A stretch of 64,000 bases of DNA, taken from contig NZ_CP090349.1 of the NCBI RefSeq assembly GCF_021398735.1, positions 1,370,501 to 1,434,500 on the forward strand, in the 5' to 3' direction. Position 1 is the stretch's first letter. The number at the start of each line of letters is the position of its first letter. The position numbers were made by a program, and so were the translations under genes. This stretch comes from Methylobacterium oryzae (GTDB taxonomy: Bacteria > Pseudomonadota > Alphaproteobacteria > Rhizobiales > Beijerinckiaceae). Positions 17,937 to 26,492 of the stretch are shown here, piece after piece. Under the pieces are notes generated by a model. That model had not been told where the DNA came from, searched no databases, and worked only from the letters and a program-made list of their open reading frames with translations.

Positions 17937-17963
17937 GGCCTATACGCGATTTTGCGTATGGCC
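17937..17963. promoter_or_regulatory. Dyad near the urtA promoter
   Basis: GGCC-T-ATACGC, a 6-base loop GATTTT, then GCGTAT-GGCC: ten paired bases interrupted by one unpaired T. It overlaps the predicted urtA transcription start and could be an operator, for instance for the LuxR-type regulator encoded divergently, or a hairpin at the 5' end of the mRNA. Confidence 0.4.
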
Positions 17964-17970
17964 GTGGTCT

Positions 17971-17986
17971 TGCATGCGCCGCACCA
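17971..17986 (-). promoter_or_regulatory. Possible sigma54 promoter of urtA
   Basis: Read on the minus strand the site is TGGTGCGGCGCATGCA: GG and GC are separated by exactly 10 bases as required for -24/-12 elements, and -12 reads ATGC instead of TTGC. Weak on its own, but an NtrC-like dyad lies about 60 bp further upstream. Confidence 0.4.
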
Positions 17987-18037
17987 TCGCGGCGGAATAC
18001 TTTGAGGTCGGGGTGGCTGAGAGCGCGAATAGTGGGA

Positions 18038-18052
18038 GCACCGCTCCGGTGC
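18038..18052. promoter_or_regulatory. NtrC-like binding dyad
   Basis: GCACC-N5-GGTGC matches the core of the NtrC consensus (TGCACC-N5-GGTGCA) on both arms. It sits between urtA and the transporter-kinase gene, about 85 bp upstream of the predicted urtA start of transcription, suggesting nitrogen-limitation control of the cluster. Confidence 0.5.
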
Positions 18053-18140
18053 CCGGTCTTTCGCGCGCGCGCGCGTCGCGCGGCCGCCCGTGCGCGACGC
18101 TGCCCGGGCACGACGGGCTGATCGTCCCGGCCGGGGCCCG

Positions 18141-21100
18141 ATGAGCGGTCCGCAGCGCATCATCCCCATCCGCCGGGACTACAACCGCTTCGTCGCCGAC
18201 GAGACGCTGGAGGATTACGCCCTCCGCTTCACCGCCAAGAAGGCGCGGCGCTGGTCGAGCCTCGAGGTGGCGCAGACGGCCCTCGGCTCGATCTCGTTCC
18301 TCGCGCTGGAGGCGATCGGCGGGACGCTGGCGCTCACAGCGGGATTTCCCAACACGGTGGCGGCCGTGCTGGTCGTCGGCCTGATCATCTTCGCCACGGC
18401 GGCGCCGATCACGGTCTACGCCGCCCGCTACGGCGTCGACATGGACCTGCTCACCCGGGGCGCCGGCTTCGGCTATCTAGGCTCGACCGTCACCTCGCTG
18501 ATCTACGCGAGCTTCACCTTCCTGTTCTTCGCCATCGAGGCGGCGATCATGGCTCTGGCTCTGCAGCTCTGCTTCGGGCTGCCGCTCGGCGTCGGCTACC
18601 TGCTCTGCGCCGGAGCGGTGATTCCCCTGGTCGTCTACGGGATCCGGCTGATCAGCCGGTTCCAGATCTGGACGCAGCCGATCTGGATCGCCTTGAGCCT
18701 GCTGCCGCTGATCTTCGTGGCGGCGCAGGGCACGGGGCCGCTGCGGGCGCTCGCCGGCTACCCGGGCCTCGACGGCGGCGGGGGCGGCTTCGACCTCGCG
18801 CGCTTCGGTCTCGCCACCGGCGTCCTGCTGGCGCTGCTCGCCCAGGTCGGCGAGCAGGTCGACTTCCTGCGCTTCGTGCCGGAGCCGCGGGGCCCGCGCG
18901 ACCGCCGCTGGTGGCTCGCCGTCCTCTCGGGCGGCGCTGGCTGGATCCTGCCCGGGATGCTGAAGATCCTGCTCGGCGCCGCGCTGGCGGTCCTTGCGCT
19001 GGGGCACGGCGTCCCGGCCGAGCACGCCGCCGAGCCGACCCGCATGTACGCGGTGGCCTTCGGCTACCTGACGGGGGAGGGGAGCCGGGCGGCGCTGCTG
19101 CTCACCGGGCTGTTCGTCCTCGTGTCGCAGCTCAAGATCAACCTGACCAACGCCTATGCCGGCTCGATCGCGTGGTCGAACTTCTTCTCGCGCCTGACCC
19201 ACAGCCATCCGGGACGGGTGGTCTGGCTCGTGTTCAACGTCGCCATCGCGGTGCTCCTGATGGAGCTCGGCATCGACAAGACCATCGAGAGCACCCTGCC
19301 ATTCTACGCCTCCGTGGTCTCGGCCTGGGTCGGCGCGCTCGCCGCCGACCTCGCGGTCAACAAGCCGCTCGGCCTCTCGCCCCCGGGCATCGAGTTCAAG
19401 CGCGCCCACCTTTACGCGGTGAATCCCGTGGGGACCGGCGCCATGGCGCTATCCCTCGCGGCCGGGGGCGCGGCCTATGTCGGCTGGCTCGGCGCGACCC
19501 TGCAGCCCTTCGCGCCATTGCTGACCCTGGCGATCGCGTTCTGCGCCGCGCCGGCGATCGCCTGGGCGACGGCGGGGCGCTGGTACATGGCGCGGGTCCC
19601 GAAGCGGGATTGGGGCGCGGCCGAGGTGGTCTGCCGGGTCTGCGAATTGCCCTTCGAGGGCGAGGACATGGCCCATTGCCCGGCCTACGACGCCCCGATC
19701 TGCTCCCTCTGCTGCTCGCTCGACGCCCGCTGCGGCGACCTGTGCAAGCCCCACGGGCGCCTGGAGGTGCAGGCGCAGGCCGCCGTCGCGCGGATCCTGC
19801 CGGGCCGCACCGCTGCCTGGATCGGCGCGCCACTGGGCCGCTACCTCGCGGTGATGCTGACGCTCTGCGCGGTGATCGGCCTGATCCTCGGCATCGTGCA
19901 CGCGGGCGCGACGATCGCCCACCCGGAGAATCGCGAGTTCCTGCGCACGGCGCTGACCAGCGTGTTCTTCACCCTGGTGGTGATCCTCGGCGTCGTGGCG
20001 TGGCTGTTCGTGCTCGCCCAGGAGAGCCGGCGCGTCGCCCAGGCCGAGACGATGCGCCAGACCGCGCTCTACCAGGCCGAGATCGCCGCCCATAAGATCA
20101 CCGACGCCAAGCTGCAGGAGGCCAAGGAGCGGGCCGAGGCCGCCAATCAGGCCAAGAGCCGCTACGTGGTCGGGATCAGCCACGAGCTGCGAACGCCGCT
20201 CTCCACGGTGCTCGGCTACGCCCAGCTCCTCGAATCCGACCCCGCGATCCCGGCCCACCGGGTCAACGGCCTGCGGGTGATCCGGCGCAGCGCCCAGCAC
20301 CTGTCGGGCCTGATCGACGGCCTCCTCGACATCTCGCGCATGGAGGCCGGGCGCCTCCAGATCCACCGCGACGAGGTCCGGCTGACCGACTTCCTCGACC
20401 AGCTGGTCGACATGGTCCGCCTCCAGGCGCGGGAGGCCGGGCTCGAGTTCCGCTTCGCGCGGCCCGAGATCCTGCCCGCGGTGGTCGCCACCGACGAGAA
20501 GCGCCTGCGGCAGGTGCTGCTCAATCTCCTGTCGAACGCCATCAAGTTCACGGAAGCCGGCACCGTCTCGCTGGACCTCAGCTACCGGAGCCAGATCGCG
20601 GTGTTCACTATCCGCGATACCGGGCCGGGCATCCCGGAGGCGGACCTCGCGCGGATCTTCGAGCCGTTCGAGCGCGGCTCGACCCCGGCCGCCCGCAGCA
20701 CGCCGGGGACCGGGCTCGGGCTCACCATCGCCAACCTGCTGGCGCAGCTCCTGGGCGGCGAGATCACCGTGACCGCCGCCCCCGGCGGCGGCACGCAGGC
20801 GCGGCTGCGCCTGATGCTGGCCTCCGTGGCCCAGCCCGCGCCGATCGTCGCGCCCGCGCCGGCCGCACCCCCGGAGCGGGCCTACGCGGGCGCGCGCCGC
20901 ACCGTCCTGGTCGCCGACGACGACAGCGCTCACCGCGCGCTGATGCGGGCGATCCTGGAGCCGCAGGGCATCTCCGTGCGGGAGGCCGGCTCCGGATCCG
21001 AGTGCCTCGCGACGGTCGCACAAGGCGGCGTCGACCTCGTCCTCCTCGACATCGCGATGCCCGGGATGAGCGGCTGGGCGGCGGCGGCGGCCCTGCGGCA

Positions 21101-21521
21101 GGCCGGGCATACCGGCCCGATCGCCATGATGTCCGCCAACGTCCACGAGATCAGCCCGACCCGGGGCGACGACGCCCCGCACGACGCGATCTTCGCCAAG
21201 CCCTTCGACCTGCGCGACGTGATGGAGCGGATCGGCAAGCTCCTGCACCTCGAATGGACCGAGGGCGCCGCGCCGGGGCGGTCCGGGGCGGCCGCGGCCG
21301 CGGCCGCGGCGGACGTCCCGGGGCCGGGGCCCGAGCATGTCGGCGAGCTCCTGCGCCTCGGCCGGATCGGGCATATCCGCGCCATCGAGGCCAAGCTGAC
21401 CCAGATGGAGCAGGACCCGACCGTGCCGCCCGCTTTCGTCACCCGGATGCGCGGGCTCGTCGAGGGATACGACCTTCGCCGCTACCTCGCGGTCCTGCAG
21501 GAACTCGCCCGCCATGACTGA
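18141..21521 (+). CDS. NCS1-type transporter fused to hybrid histidine kinase and receiver
   Basis: A 1126-residue inner-membrane sensor. Residues about 30-480 resemble an NCS1 purine/cytosine-permease-type transporter with roughly twelve membrane segments, starting DYALRFTAKKARRWSSLEVA. Residues 498-535 hold eight cysteines (CRVC, HC, ICSLCC, RC, LC) like a zinc-binding knuckle. Two further membrane segments (about 570-590 and 605-628) and a coiled coil lead to a HisKA domain with His681 in GISHELRTPLS, a HATPase domain (NAIKF, DTGPGIP, GTGLGLTIA) and a receiver with Asp970 in LLDIAMPGMSG. Domain order parallels CbrA, where an SLC5 transporter is fused to a kinase. It is divergent from urtA and overlaps the next regulator gene by 8 bp. 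It probably senses a nitrogenous solute such as urea, an amide or a purine. Confidence 0.88.
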   Translation: MSGPQRIIPIRRDYNRFVADETLEDYALRFTAKKARRWSSLEVAQTALGSISFLALEAIGGTLALTAGFPNTVAAVLVVGLIIFATAAPITVYAARYGVDMDLLTRGAGFGYLGSTVTSLIYASFTFLFFAIEAAIMALALQLCFGLPLGVGYLLCAGAVIPLVVYGIRLISRFQIWTQPIWIALSLLPLIFVAAQGTGPLRALAGYPGLDGGGGGFDLARFGLATGVLLALLAQVGEQVDFLRFVPEPRGPRDRRWWLAVLSGGAGWILPGMLKILLGAALAVLALGHGVPAEHAAEPTRMYAVAFGYLTGEGSRAALLLTGLFVLVSQLKINLTNAYAGSIAWSNFFSRLTHSHPGRVVWLVFNVAIAVLLMELGIDKTIESTLPFYASVVSAWVGALAADLAVNKPLGLSPPGIEFKRAHLYAVNPVGTGAMALSLAAGGAAYVGWLGATLQPFAPLLTLAIAFCAAPAIAWATAGRWYMARVPKRDWGAAEVVCRVCELPFEGEDMAHCPAYDAPICSLCCSLDARCGDLCKPHGRLEVQAQAAVARILPGRTAAWIGAPLGRYLAVMLTLCAVIGLILGIVHAGATIAHPENREFLRTALTSVFFTLVVILGVVAWLFVLAQESRRVAQAETMRQTALYQAEIAAHKITDAKLQEAKERAEAANQAKSRYVVGISHELRTPLSTVLGYAQLLESDPAIPAHRVNGLRVIRRSAQHLSGLIDGLLDISRMEAGRLQIHRDEVRLTDFLDQLVDMVRLQAREAGLEFRFARPEILPAVVATDEKRLRQVLLNLLSNAIKFTEAGTVSLDLSYRSQIAVFTIRDTGPGIPEADLARIFEPFERGSTPAARSTPGTGLGLTIANLLAQLLGGEITVTAAPGGGTQARLRLMLASVAQPAPIVAPAPAAPPERAYAGARRTVLVADDDSAHRALMRAILEPQGISVREAGSGSECLATVAQGGVDLVLLDIAMPGMSGWAAAAALRQAGHTGPIAMMSANVHEISPTRGDDAPHDAIFAKPFDLRDVMERIGKLLHLEWTEGAAPGRSGAAAAAAAADVPGPGPEHVGELLRLGRIGHIRAIEAKLTQMEQDPTVPPAFVTRMRGLVEGYDLRRYLAVLQELARHD

Positions 21522-22431
21522 GGCGCCGAAGGTCCAGCCGCACCGGGACATCGTCCTGGTGATCGACGATTCGCCCGACACGCTGAGCTTCCTCACCGAG
21601 GCGATCGAGCGGTCCGGCGCCACCGTGCTGGTCGCCGTCGGCGGCGACCTCGCCCTGACCCTGGTGGACGAGATCACCCCCGACGTGATCCTCCTCGACG
21701 CGGTGATGCCGGGCCTCGACGGGTTCGAGACCTGCCGGCGGCTCAAGGCCAAGCCGCAGCTCGCCGGCGTGCCGGTGATCTTCATGACCGGGCTGAGCGA
21801 GACCGAGCACATCGTGAAGGGGCTCTCCGCCGGCGGGATCGACTACGTCACGAAGCCCATCGCCCCCGACGAGATCCTGGCCCGGATCCGCGTGCATCTC
21901 GCGAGCGCCCGCGCCGCGCAGAGCGCCCGGACCGCCCTCGACACGGCCGGGCGGACCCTGTTCGCGGTCGCCGAGGATGGCACGATCCTGTGGTCGACCC
22001 CGCAGGCCGGACGCCTGCTCGCCGGGCTCGGCGCGGTACCCTCCGGCACCCCCGCGCTGCCCGCCGGCGCCCGCGAGTGGCTGCGCGGTTGCCTCGCCGG
22101 CGCCGCCCAGCCCCTCGCGCTGACCGATCGCGACGGCGTCGCCTACGCCCTGACCTTCATCGGCCGCACCCCAGACGAGATCCTGCTCCGCCTGTCGCGC
22201 GACGCGCTGTCGGCGGGGGTCGAGCGGCTGCGGGTGCGCCTGCCGGTCACCGGGCGCGAGGCGGAGGTCCTCCTCTGGCTGTCCCGGGGCAAGTCGAGCC
22301 GCGACATCGGCGAGATCCTCGGGCTGAGCCACCGGACCGTGACGAAGCACCTCGAGAGCATCTACGCGAAGCTCGGCGTGGAGAACCGCACGGCCGCCTC
22401 GATCATCGCGGCGCGGCACCTGCAGGATTGA
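21514..22431 (+). CDS. Response regulator with LuxR-type DNA-binding domain
   Basis: A 305-residue protein: receiver domain (residues 12-130) with phospho-acceptor Asp62 in VILLDAVMPGLDG and Lys in TKP, a PAS-like linker (about 140-230) beginning GRTLFAVAEDG, and a C-terminal LuxR/GerE helix-turn-helix (240-300) with GLSHRTVTKHLESIYAKLG. The ATG at 21514 overlaps the kinase stop by 8 bp, so the two are co-translated and almost certainly partners. Target promoters are likely in the adjacent urt-fmd-ami cluster. Confidence 0.92.
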   Translation: MTEAPKVQPHRDIVLVIDDSPDTLSFLTEAIERSGATVLVAVGGDLALTLVDEITPDVILLDAVMPGLDGFETCRRLKAKPQLAGVPVIFMTGLSETEHIVKGLSAGGIDYVTKPIAPDEILARIRVHLASARAAQSARTALDTAGRTLFAVAEDGTILWSTPQAGRLLAGLGAVPSGTPALPAGAREWLRGCLAGAAQPLALTDRDGVAYALTFIGRTPDEILLRLSRDALSAGVERLRVRLPVTGREAEVLLWLSRGKSSRDIGEILGLSHRTVTKHLESIYAKLGVENRTAASIIAARHLQD

Positions 22432-22574
22432 GCCCGCGCGGAAGCCGGTCGGCAGGGTTGCGCCGGCCGCGGATCCCCAAGCTTGTCCACAGGCGTCGAT
22501 CCCCGGCGAAACGCCTTGGTAAGCCCCGCCGCCCCACGGTCCCGGCTCAGCCCGACAAGCCGAGTCCGGATGCG

Positions 22575-22811
22575 ATGATGACCAGCCAGCAGCTCGCCGA
22601 CGAACTGAAGCGGATCGCCACCACCCAGGTCAGCGACATCACGCGGGCAGTGAAGGAAGGCCAGAAGTCGATCGCCCTCAATGAGGTGCGGGACATGGCG
22701 CGGCGCCTCGGCCTGCTCGCGGACGCCTTCGATCCGAAATCCGCGGCCGAGAGATCCGAGGCCGACGGTGCGAGCGTCGCCGAAGCGGTCGACGACGCCC
22801 AGGCCGCCTGA
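22575..22811 (+). CDS. Small hypothetical protein
   Basis: A 78-residue acidic, mostly helical protein (TSQQLADELKRIATTQ near the start) without a recognised domain, signal or membrane segment. The doublet ATG at 22575/22578 leaves the exact start open. The frame has ordinary high-GC codon bias and stands 143 bp after the LuxR-type regulator, a gap in which no other feature was seen. No function is proposed. Confidence 0.5.
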   Translation: MMTSQQLADELKRIATTQVSDITRAVKEGQKSIALNEVRDMARRLGLLADAFDPKSAAERSEADGASVAEAVDDAQAA

Positions 22812-22858
22812 CACCCGTTGCCGGCGGCGTCCCGCCGGTCCCCTCCCAGGAGCGCTCC

Positions 22859-23245
22859 ATGGTCCGCGCGCACTTCACCATCCGCCTCGGCAACGCCTCG
22901 CTCCCGGCCTCGGCGGCCCAGTGGGTCGAGGATGTCGAGGCCGCCCGGTCGACCGCGCGCACGATCGTGCAGGGGCTGATGCGTCAGCACGGCGGCGACC
23001 CACGCCTCATCGAGGCCGCGATGGTGATCACCGGCGACGACGGCGCCGTGCTGCTCGAGATGTCCTTCTTCGACACGCTGTACCTGCCGGTCGAGCCGGT
23101 GCCCGACGCCGACCGGCGCCGGCCGCGCGCGCCCCGCGGGGCCGCGCCGCGGGGACTGACGGCCGCCCTCGGCCCGGTCCGGCGCCTCGCCGGCGCGCTG
23201 GGCATGCGCGCGCAGCCGCAGCCGCGACCGCTGCCCGGGCGCTGA
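22859..23245 (+). CDS. DUF6894-like small protein
   Basis: A 128-residue protein. Residues 1-75 (HFTIRLGNASLP, then VEDVEAARSTARTIVQGLMR and ITGDDGAVLLEMSF) have the strand-helix-strand layout of the small DUF6894-type proteins that occur in many copies in Methylobacterium; the last 50 residues are Arg/Pro-rich and probably disordered. It follows the previous small gene by 47 bp with CCCAGGAG as ribosome-binding site. The family has no established function. Confidence 0.5.
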   Translation: MVRAHFTIRLGNASLPASAAQWVEDVEAARSTARTIVQGLMRQHGGDPRLIEAAMVITGDDGAVLLEMSFFDTLYLPVEPVPDADRRRPRAPRGAAPRGLTAALGPVRRLAGALGMRAQPQPRPLPGR

Positions 23246-23251
23246 GACGCT

Positions 23252-23695
23252 TCAGCCGTAGAGATCGCTGACCACGAAGCCCCGCGGCGCGAGGCGCTCG
23301 GCCAGTACGCGCCGGTGGCAGCCGGCCGGATCGCGCTCGAAGCAGAGCAGGCAGATCGGCGACGCCTCGGCGAGCGCGGCGAGTTCGTCGAGCGCCGCGA
23401 TCCCGGCAGCGGTGTCCAGCACTTCCTCGCAGTAGATCCGGCGCATCAGCGCCGCGTCCCCGGCCCGCGCCGCCTGCCGGCCGGATTTCGGGGTGCCGAG
23501 GCTGCGCAGATGCGCGTAGCCGAGCCCGGCTTCGCGCAGGGAGGTGCCGAGCGCGCCCTTCGAGAAGCCGCGCTTGCGCGAGTTCGCCACCGCCCGGACA
23601 TCCGCCAGCACCGCGACCCCGGCCGAGCGCAGGACGCCGACGAGGCGCTCCGAGTCGAGGCCTTCGTAGCCTATGGTAAAGAGTTGCTTACTCAC
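23252..23695 (-). CDS. DUF488 domain protein
   Basis: A 147-residue cytoplasmic protein with the DUF488 signature: TIGYEGLDSERLVGVL at the N-terminus, LADVRAVANSRKRGFSK, and CLLCFERDPAGCHRRVLAE with the conserved Cys and His residues near the C-terminus. The Cys/His arrangement recalls a metal or nucleic-acid interaction but no reaction has been established for the family. The stop lies 6 bp from that of the preceding convergent gene. Confidence 0.85.
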   Translation of the reverse strand: MSKQLFTIGYEGLDSERLVGVLRSAGVAVLADVRAVANSRKRGFSKGALGTSLREAGLGYAHLRSLGTPKSGRQAARAGDAALMRRIYCEEVLDTAAGIAALDELAALAEASPICLLCFERDPAGCHRRVLAERLAPRGFVVSDLYG

Positions 23696-23897
23696 GGTGC
23701 CCCGTCCGGACTCGCGTTGCGGGACCGCGACTTAGCCGTATGCGGCCCTGTGAACCAGCCGGGGATCGACGCCGTATGTCGCGGGGATGCAACGCGTCCC
23801 GGAATTCCGCCGCAATGATCGCAAAGCTCCGTTAACCGCGCCAGGGCCATCGAATACGCCTGTCTGTGGCGCATCTTCGGTGGCGGGCTAAACACTG

Positions 23898-24782
23898 ATG
23901 TCGCGGATCTACACGCCTTCGCGGTCACCGATCGAAGATCTCGCTCGGGGCCTGATCAGTCGCCTCAAGCCGGCCCGGCGTCTCGCCGGGCGCTTCGCCG
24001 CCGCCGCGATCCTGGCCGGCCTCGCCGCCTGCGCGTCGAACAACGACTTCTATCCGACGAAGGGCGACGCCAAGCCCCATCCGGGCGTGGCCAAGGCCAA
24101 GCTTCACCCGATCCAGGGCATCGATATCTCGAAGTGGCAGGGCAACGTCGACTGGGCCTCGGTCCGCGCCGCCGGCACCCAGTTCGCCTTCATCAAGGCC
24201 ACCGAGGGCGGCGACCACGTCGACGAGCGCTTCCGGACCAACTGGGACGGCGCGGCCCGGGCCGGCGTGCCGCGCGGGGCCTACCACTTCGTGTTCTGGT
24301 GCCGCTCCGCCCGGGAGCAGATGGACTGGTTCAAGAAGAACGTCCCCAACGACCCCACCGCCCTGCCGCCTGTCCTCGACGTCGAGTGGAACGGCCACTC
24401 GCAGACCTGCCCGAAGAAGCTGCCCAAGGCCCAGGCCCTGGCGATGGTCACCGAGATGCTGGAGGAGATGGAGCGCTACACCGGCAAGCGCCCGATCATC
24501 TACACCGACATCACGTTCCACAAGGACGTCCTGGAGGGCGAGCTCCCCGATTACCCGCACTGGCTGCGCTCCACCGCGGCCGAGCCGGAGCAGCGCTTCG
24601 TCAACCGCAAGTGGATGCTGTGGCAGTTCACGTCCACGGGCCGGGTTCCGGGCGTGCGCGGCGACGTCGACCGCAACGCCTTCTACGGCACCCCGTCCGA
24701 ATGGGCCTCGTTCCTGACGACCGACTGCGACCCGCGCGAGCACAAGCGGCTCTCCGAGCAGGGGCTCTGCACGGACAAGTAG
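23898..24782 (+). CDS. GH25-family lysozyme-like lipoprotein
   Basis: A 294-residue secreted muramidase. The N-terminus has a basic region then AAAAILAGLAAC, a lipobox with Cys45 as lipid-attached residue, so the mature enzyme is probably anchored in the outer membrane. The GH25 fold is marked by GIDISKWQGNVDW (about residue 74), AFIKATEGGD, GAYHFV and LDVEWNG, the acidic residues of which form the active site. It would cut the glycan strands of peptidoglycan. The gene stands alone; the 202 bp upstream of its start hold no clear regulatory element. Confidence 0.88.
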   Translation: MSRIYTPSRSPIEDLARGLISRLKPARRLAGRFAAAAILAGLAACASNNDFYPTKGDAKPHPGVAKAKLHPIQGIDISKWQGNVDWASVRAAGTQFAFIKATEGGDHVDERFRTNWDGAARAGVPRGAYHFVFWCRSAREQMDWFKKNVPNDPTALPPVLDVEWNGHSQTCPKKLPKAQALAMVTEMLEEMERYTGKRPIIYTDITFHKDVLEGELPDYPHWLRSTAAEPEQRFVNRKWMLWQFTSTGRVPGVRGDVDRNAFYGTPSEWASFLTTDCDPREHKRLSEQGLCTDK

Positions 24783-24882
24783 ATGAAAGGCGTCGGCGAA
24801 ACCTAGGTTAGTTCAAGGACGTAGAGCGCGGGGTATGGCTGACGGGCCCGCGCACCGGCGGGCGAGCCCGAGAGGATCCTGA

Positions 24883-24900
24883 CGGGAGACTCTCCTCCCG
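24883..24900. promoter_or_regulatory. Short hairpin upstream of the Crp/Fnr-type gene
   Basis: CGGGAG / CTCCCG arms with a 6-base loop 17 bp before the start codon at 24917. In the leader RNA it would sit next to the translation start; a role in expression is a guess. Confidence 0.25.
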
Positions 24901-24916
24901 CACCTCTCCGTCCCCT

Positions 24917-25690
24917 ATGCCGATCGACTCTGCCGCCTCCACCGGCAACCTGCTCCTCGACGCGCTGCCGGGTTCGGATCGCGCCCTGATCGCCCCCCAC
25001 TTGGAGCCGGTGACCTTCGCCAAGGGGGATACGGCGCTGGCGGCGGGCGCCGCGGCGAGCCACGTCATCTTCCCCCGCGACCAGACCGTCGTGGCGCTGA
25101 TCGTCGCCACGCGGGACGGCCGGACGGCCGAGATCGCGAGCGTCGGGCACGAGGGCGCGATCGGCGGGATCATCGGCGAGGGGCGGCTGCCGCCCGCGGT
25201 CAGCGGGCTGGCGCAGATCGGCGGCGCGGCTTTGCGCCTCGACGCGGCGCGGCTCCGGCAGGCCGAGCTCGAGTCATCGACGCTCCGCGACCTGTTCGCG
25301 CGCTACGCCGACTGCTTCCTGGCTCAGCTGTTCCAGATCGCGGCCTGCAACGCCCTGCACCCGATCGAGCAGCGCTGCCTGCGCTGGCTGCTGTCGCTGC
25401 AGGACCGGACGGGCGGCGACACCCTCCCGATCACGCACGAGGTCCTGGCCTCCATGCTGGGGGTCCAGCGGACCTACCTCACGCGGATCCTGCGGGTGCT
25501 GCAGGAGCAGGGCCTCATCCGGGTCGGCCGCGGGCGCATCACGATCCTCGACCGCCGGGCGGTCTCGAACGCCGCCTGCGAGTGCCACGCCCGCGTGCGG
25601 ATGCAGTGCGAGGCGGTGCTCGGCGCGGTTTTCCGGGCCGAGGAGCCCCGCCGGACCGAGCCGGTCGAGACGCTGTCGCGCGCCGGGTGA
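24917..25690 (+). CDS. Crp/Fnr-family transcriptional regulator
   Basis: A 257-residue regulator with an N-terminal cyclic-nucleotide-binding-type beta barrel (residues 10-140) and a C-terminal winged helix-turn-helix (about 165-220) containing ITHEVLASMLGVQRTYLTRI. The four-cysteine iron-sulfur motif of FNR is absent, and the conserved Arg of true cAMP-binding sites is not evident, so the signal is unknown. Many alphaproteobacterial homologues of this type respond to stress or have no ligand. No adjacent target gene is obvious; it converges with the ABC operon. Confidence 0.88.
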   Translation: MPIDSAASTGNLLLDALPGSDRALIAPHLEPVTFAKGDTALAAGAAASHVIFPRDQTVVALIVATRDGRTAEIASVGHEGAIGGIIGEGRLPPAVSGLAQIGGAALRLDAARLRQAELESSTLRDLFARYADCFLAQLFQIAACNALHPIEQRCLRWLLSLQDRTGGDTLPITHEVLASMLGVQRTYLTRILRVLQEQGLIRVGRGRITILDRRAVSNAACECHARVRMQCEAVLGAVFRAEEPRRTEPVETLSRAG

Positions 25691-25718
25691 GGGACCGGCC
25701 CGCGATCCGTCGACCACG

Positions 25719-26492
25719 TCAGGCAACGACCGGCACGCAGACCGGCGCCGCGAGGCCCGGCACCGGCGCCACCACCACGTCGATCCCGTAGATCAGGCGC
25801 AGCAGCTCCGGCGTGACCGTCGCGGCGGCGGGTCCGTCGGCGACGAGGCGGCCCGCGTGCAGGGCGATGAGGCGGTCGGCGCAGAGCAGGGCGTGCCCGG
25901 GATCGTGCGTCGAGAACAGCACGGCGATGCCGGCCTCGGCGAGGCGGCGGACCTGCCCGAGGACGCGGGCCTGGTTGCCGAAATCGAGGCTCGCGGTCGG
26001 CTCGTCCATGACGAGGAGCCGCGGCTCGCCGCTGAGCGCCCGCGCGATCAGCGCGAGCTGGCGCTCGCCGCCGCTGATCTCGGTGTAGACCTGATCGGCG
26101 AGATGGCCGATCCCGAGCGCCGCCAGCGCCCGCTCGGCGGCCGCGACGTCCGACGGCCCGGGGGCGGCGAACGGGCCGAGCCGGCTCGCCCGGCCCATCA
26201 CGACGACCTCGCGCACCGTGAACGGGAAGTACGCCGCGTGCGCCTGCGGCACGGCGGCGATGGTGCGGGCGACGGCTTTCCGCGACAGGCGCGACAGGTC
26301 GGTGCCGTCGAGGATCACCCGCCCGGCGCGGGCGGACAGCAGGCCGAGCAGCGTCTGGAACAGCGTGGTCTTGCCGCCGCCGTTCGGCCCGACGAGGCAC
26401 AGCACCTCGCCGGCGGCGAGGTCGAACGACACGTCGTGGCCGACGATCCGGCTGCTGTAGCCGAAGGCGAGGTCCCGGACCCGGAGCAGCAT
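25719..26492 (-). CDS. Iron/B12-type ABC transporter ATP-binding protein
   Basis: A 257-residue ATPase of the FecE/BtuD/FepC family. Walker A GPNGGGKTT (residues 35-43), signature ISGGERQLALIARAL and Walker B LLVMDEPTASLD are intact, as is the switch His in STHD. The start overlaps the permease stop as TGATG, so it is translationally coupled. Last gene of a four-gene operon (VOC, binding protein, permease, ATPase). Confidence 0.92.
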   Translation of the reverse strand: MLLRVRDLAFGYSSRIVGHDVSFDLAAGEVLCLVGPNGGGKTTLFQTLLGLLSARAGRVILDGTDLSRLSRKAVARTIAAVPQAHAAYFPFTVREVVVMGRASRLGPFAAPGPSDVAAAERALAALGIGHLADQVYTEISGGERQLALIARALSGEPRLLVMDEPTASLDFGNQARVLGQVRRLAEAGIAVLFSTHDPGHALLCADRLIALHAGRLVADGPAAATVTPELLRLIYGIDVVVAPVPGLAAPVCVPVVA

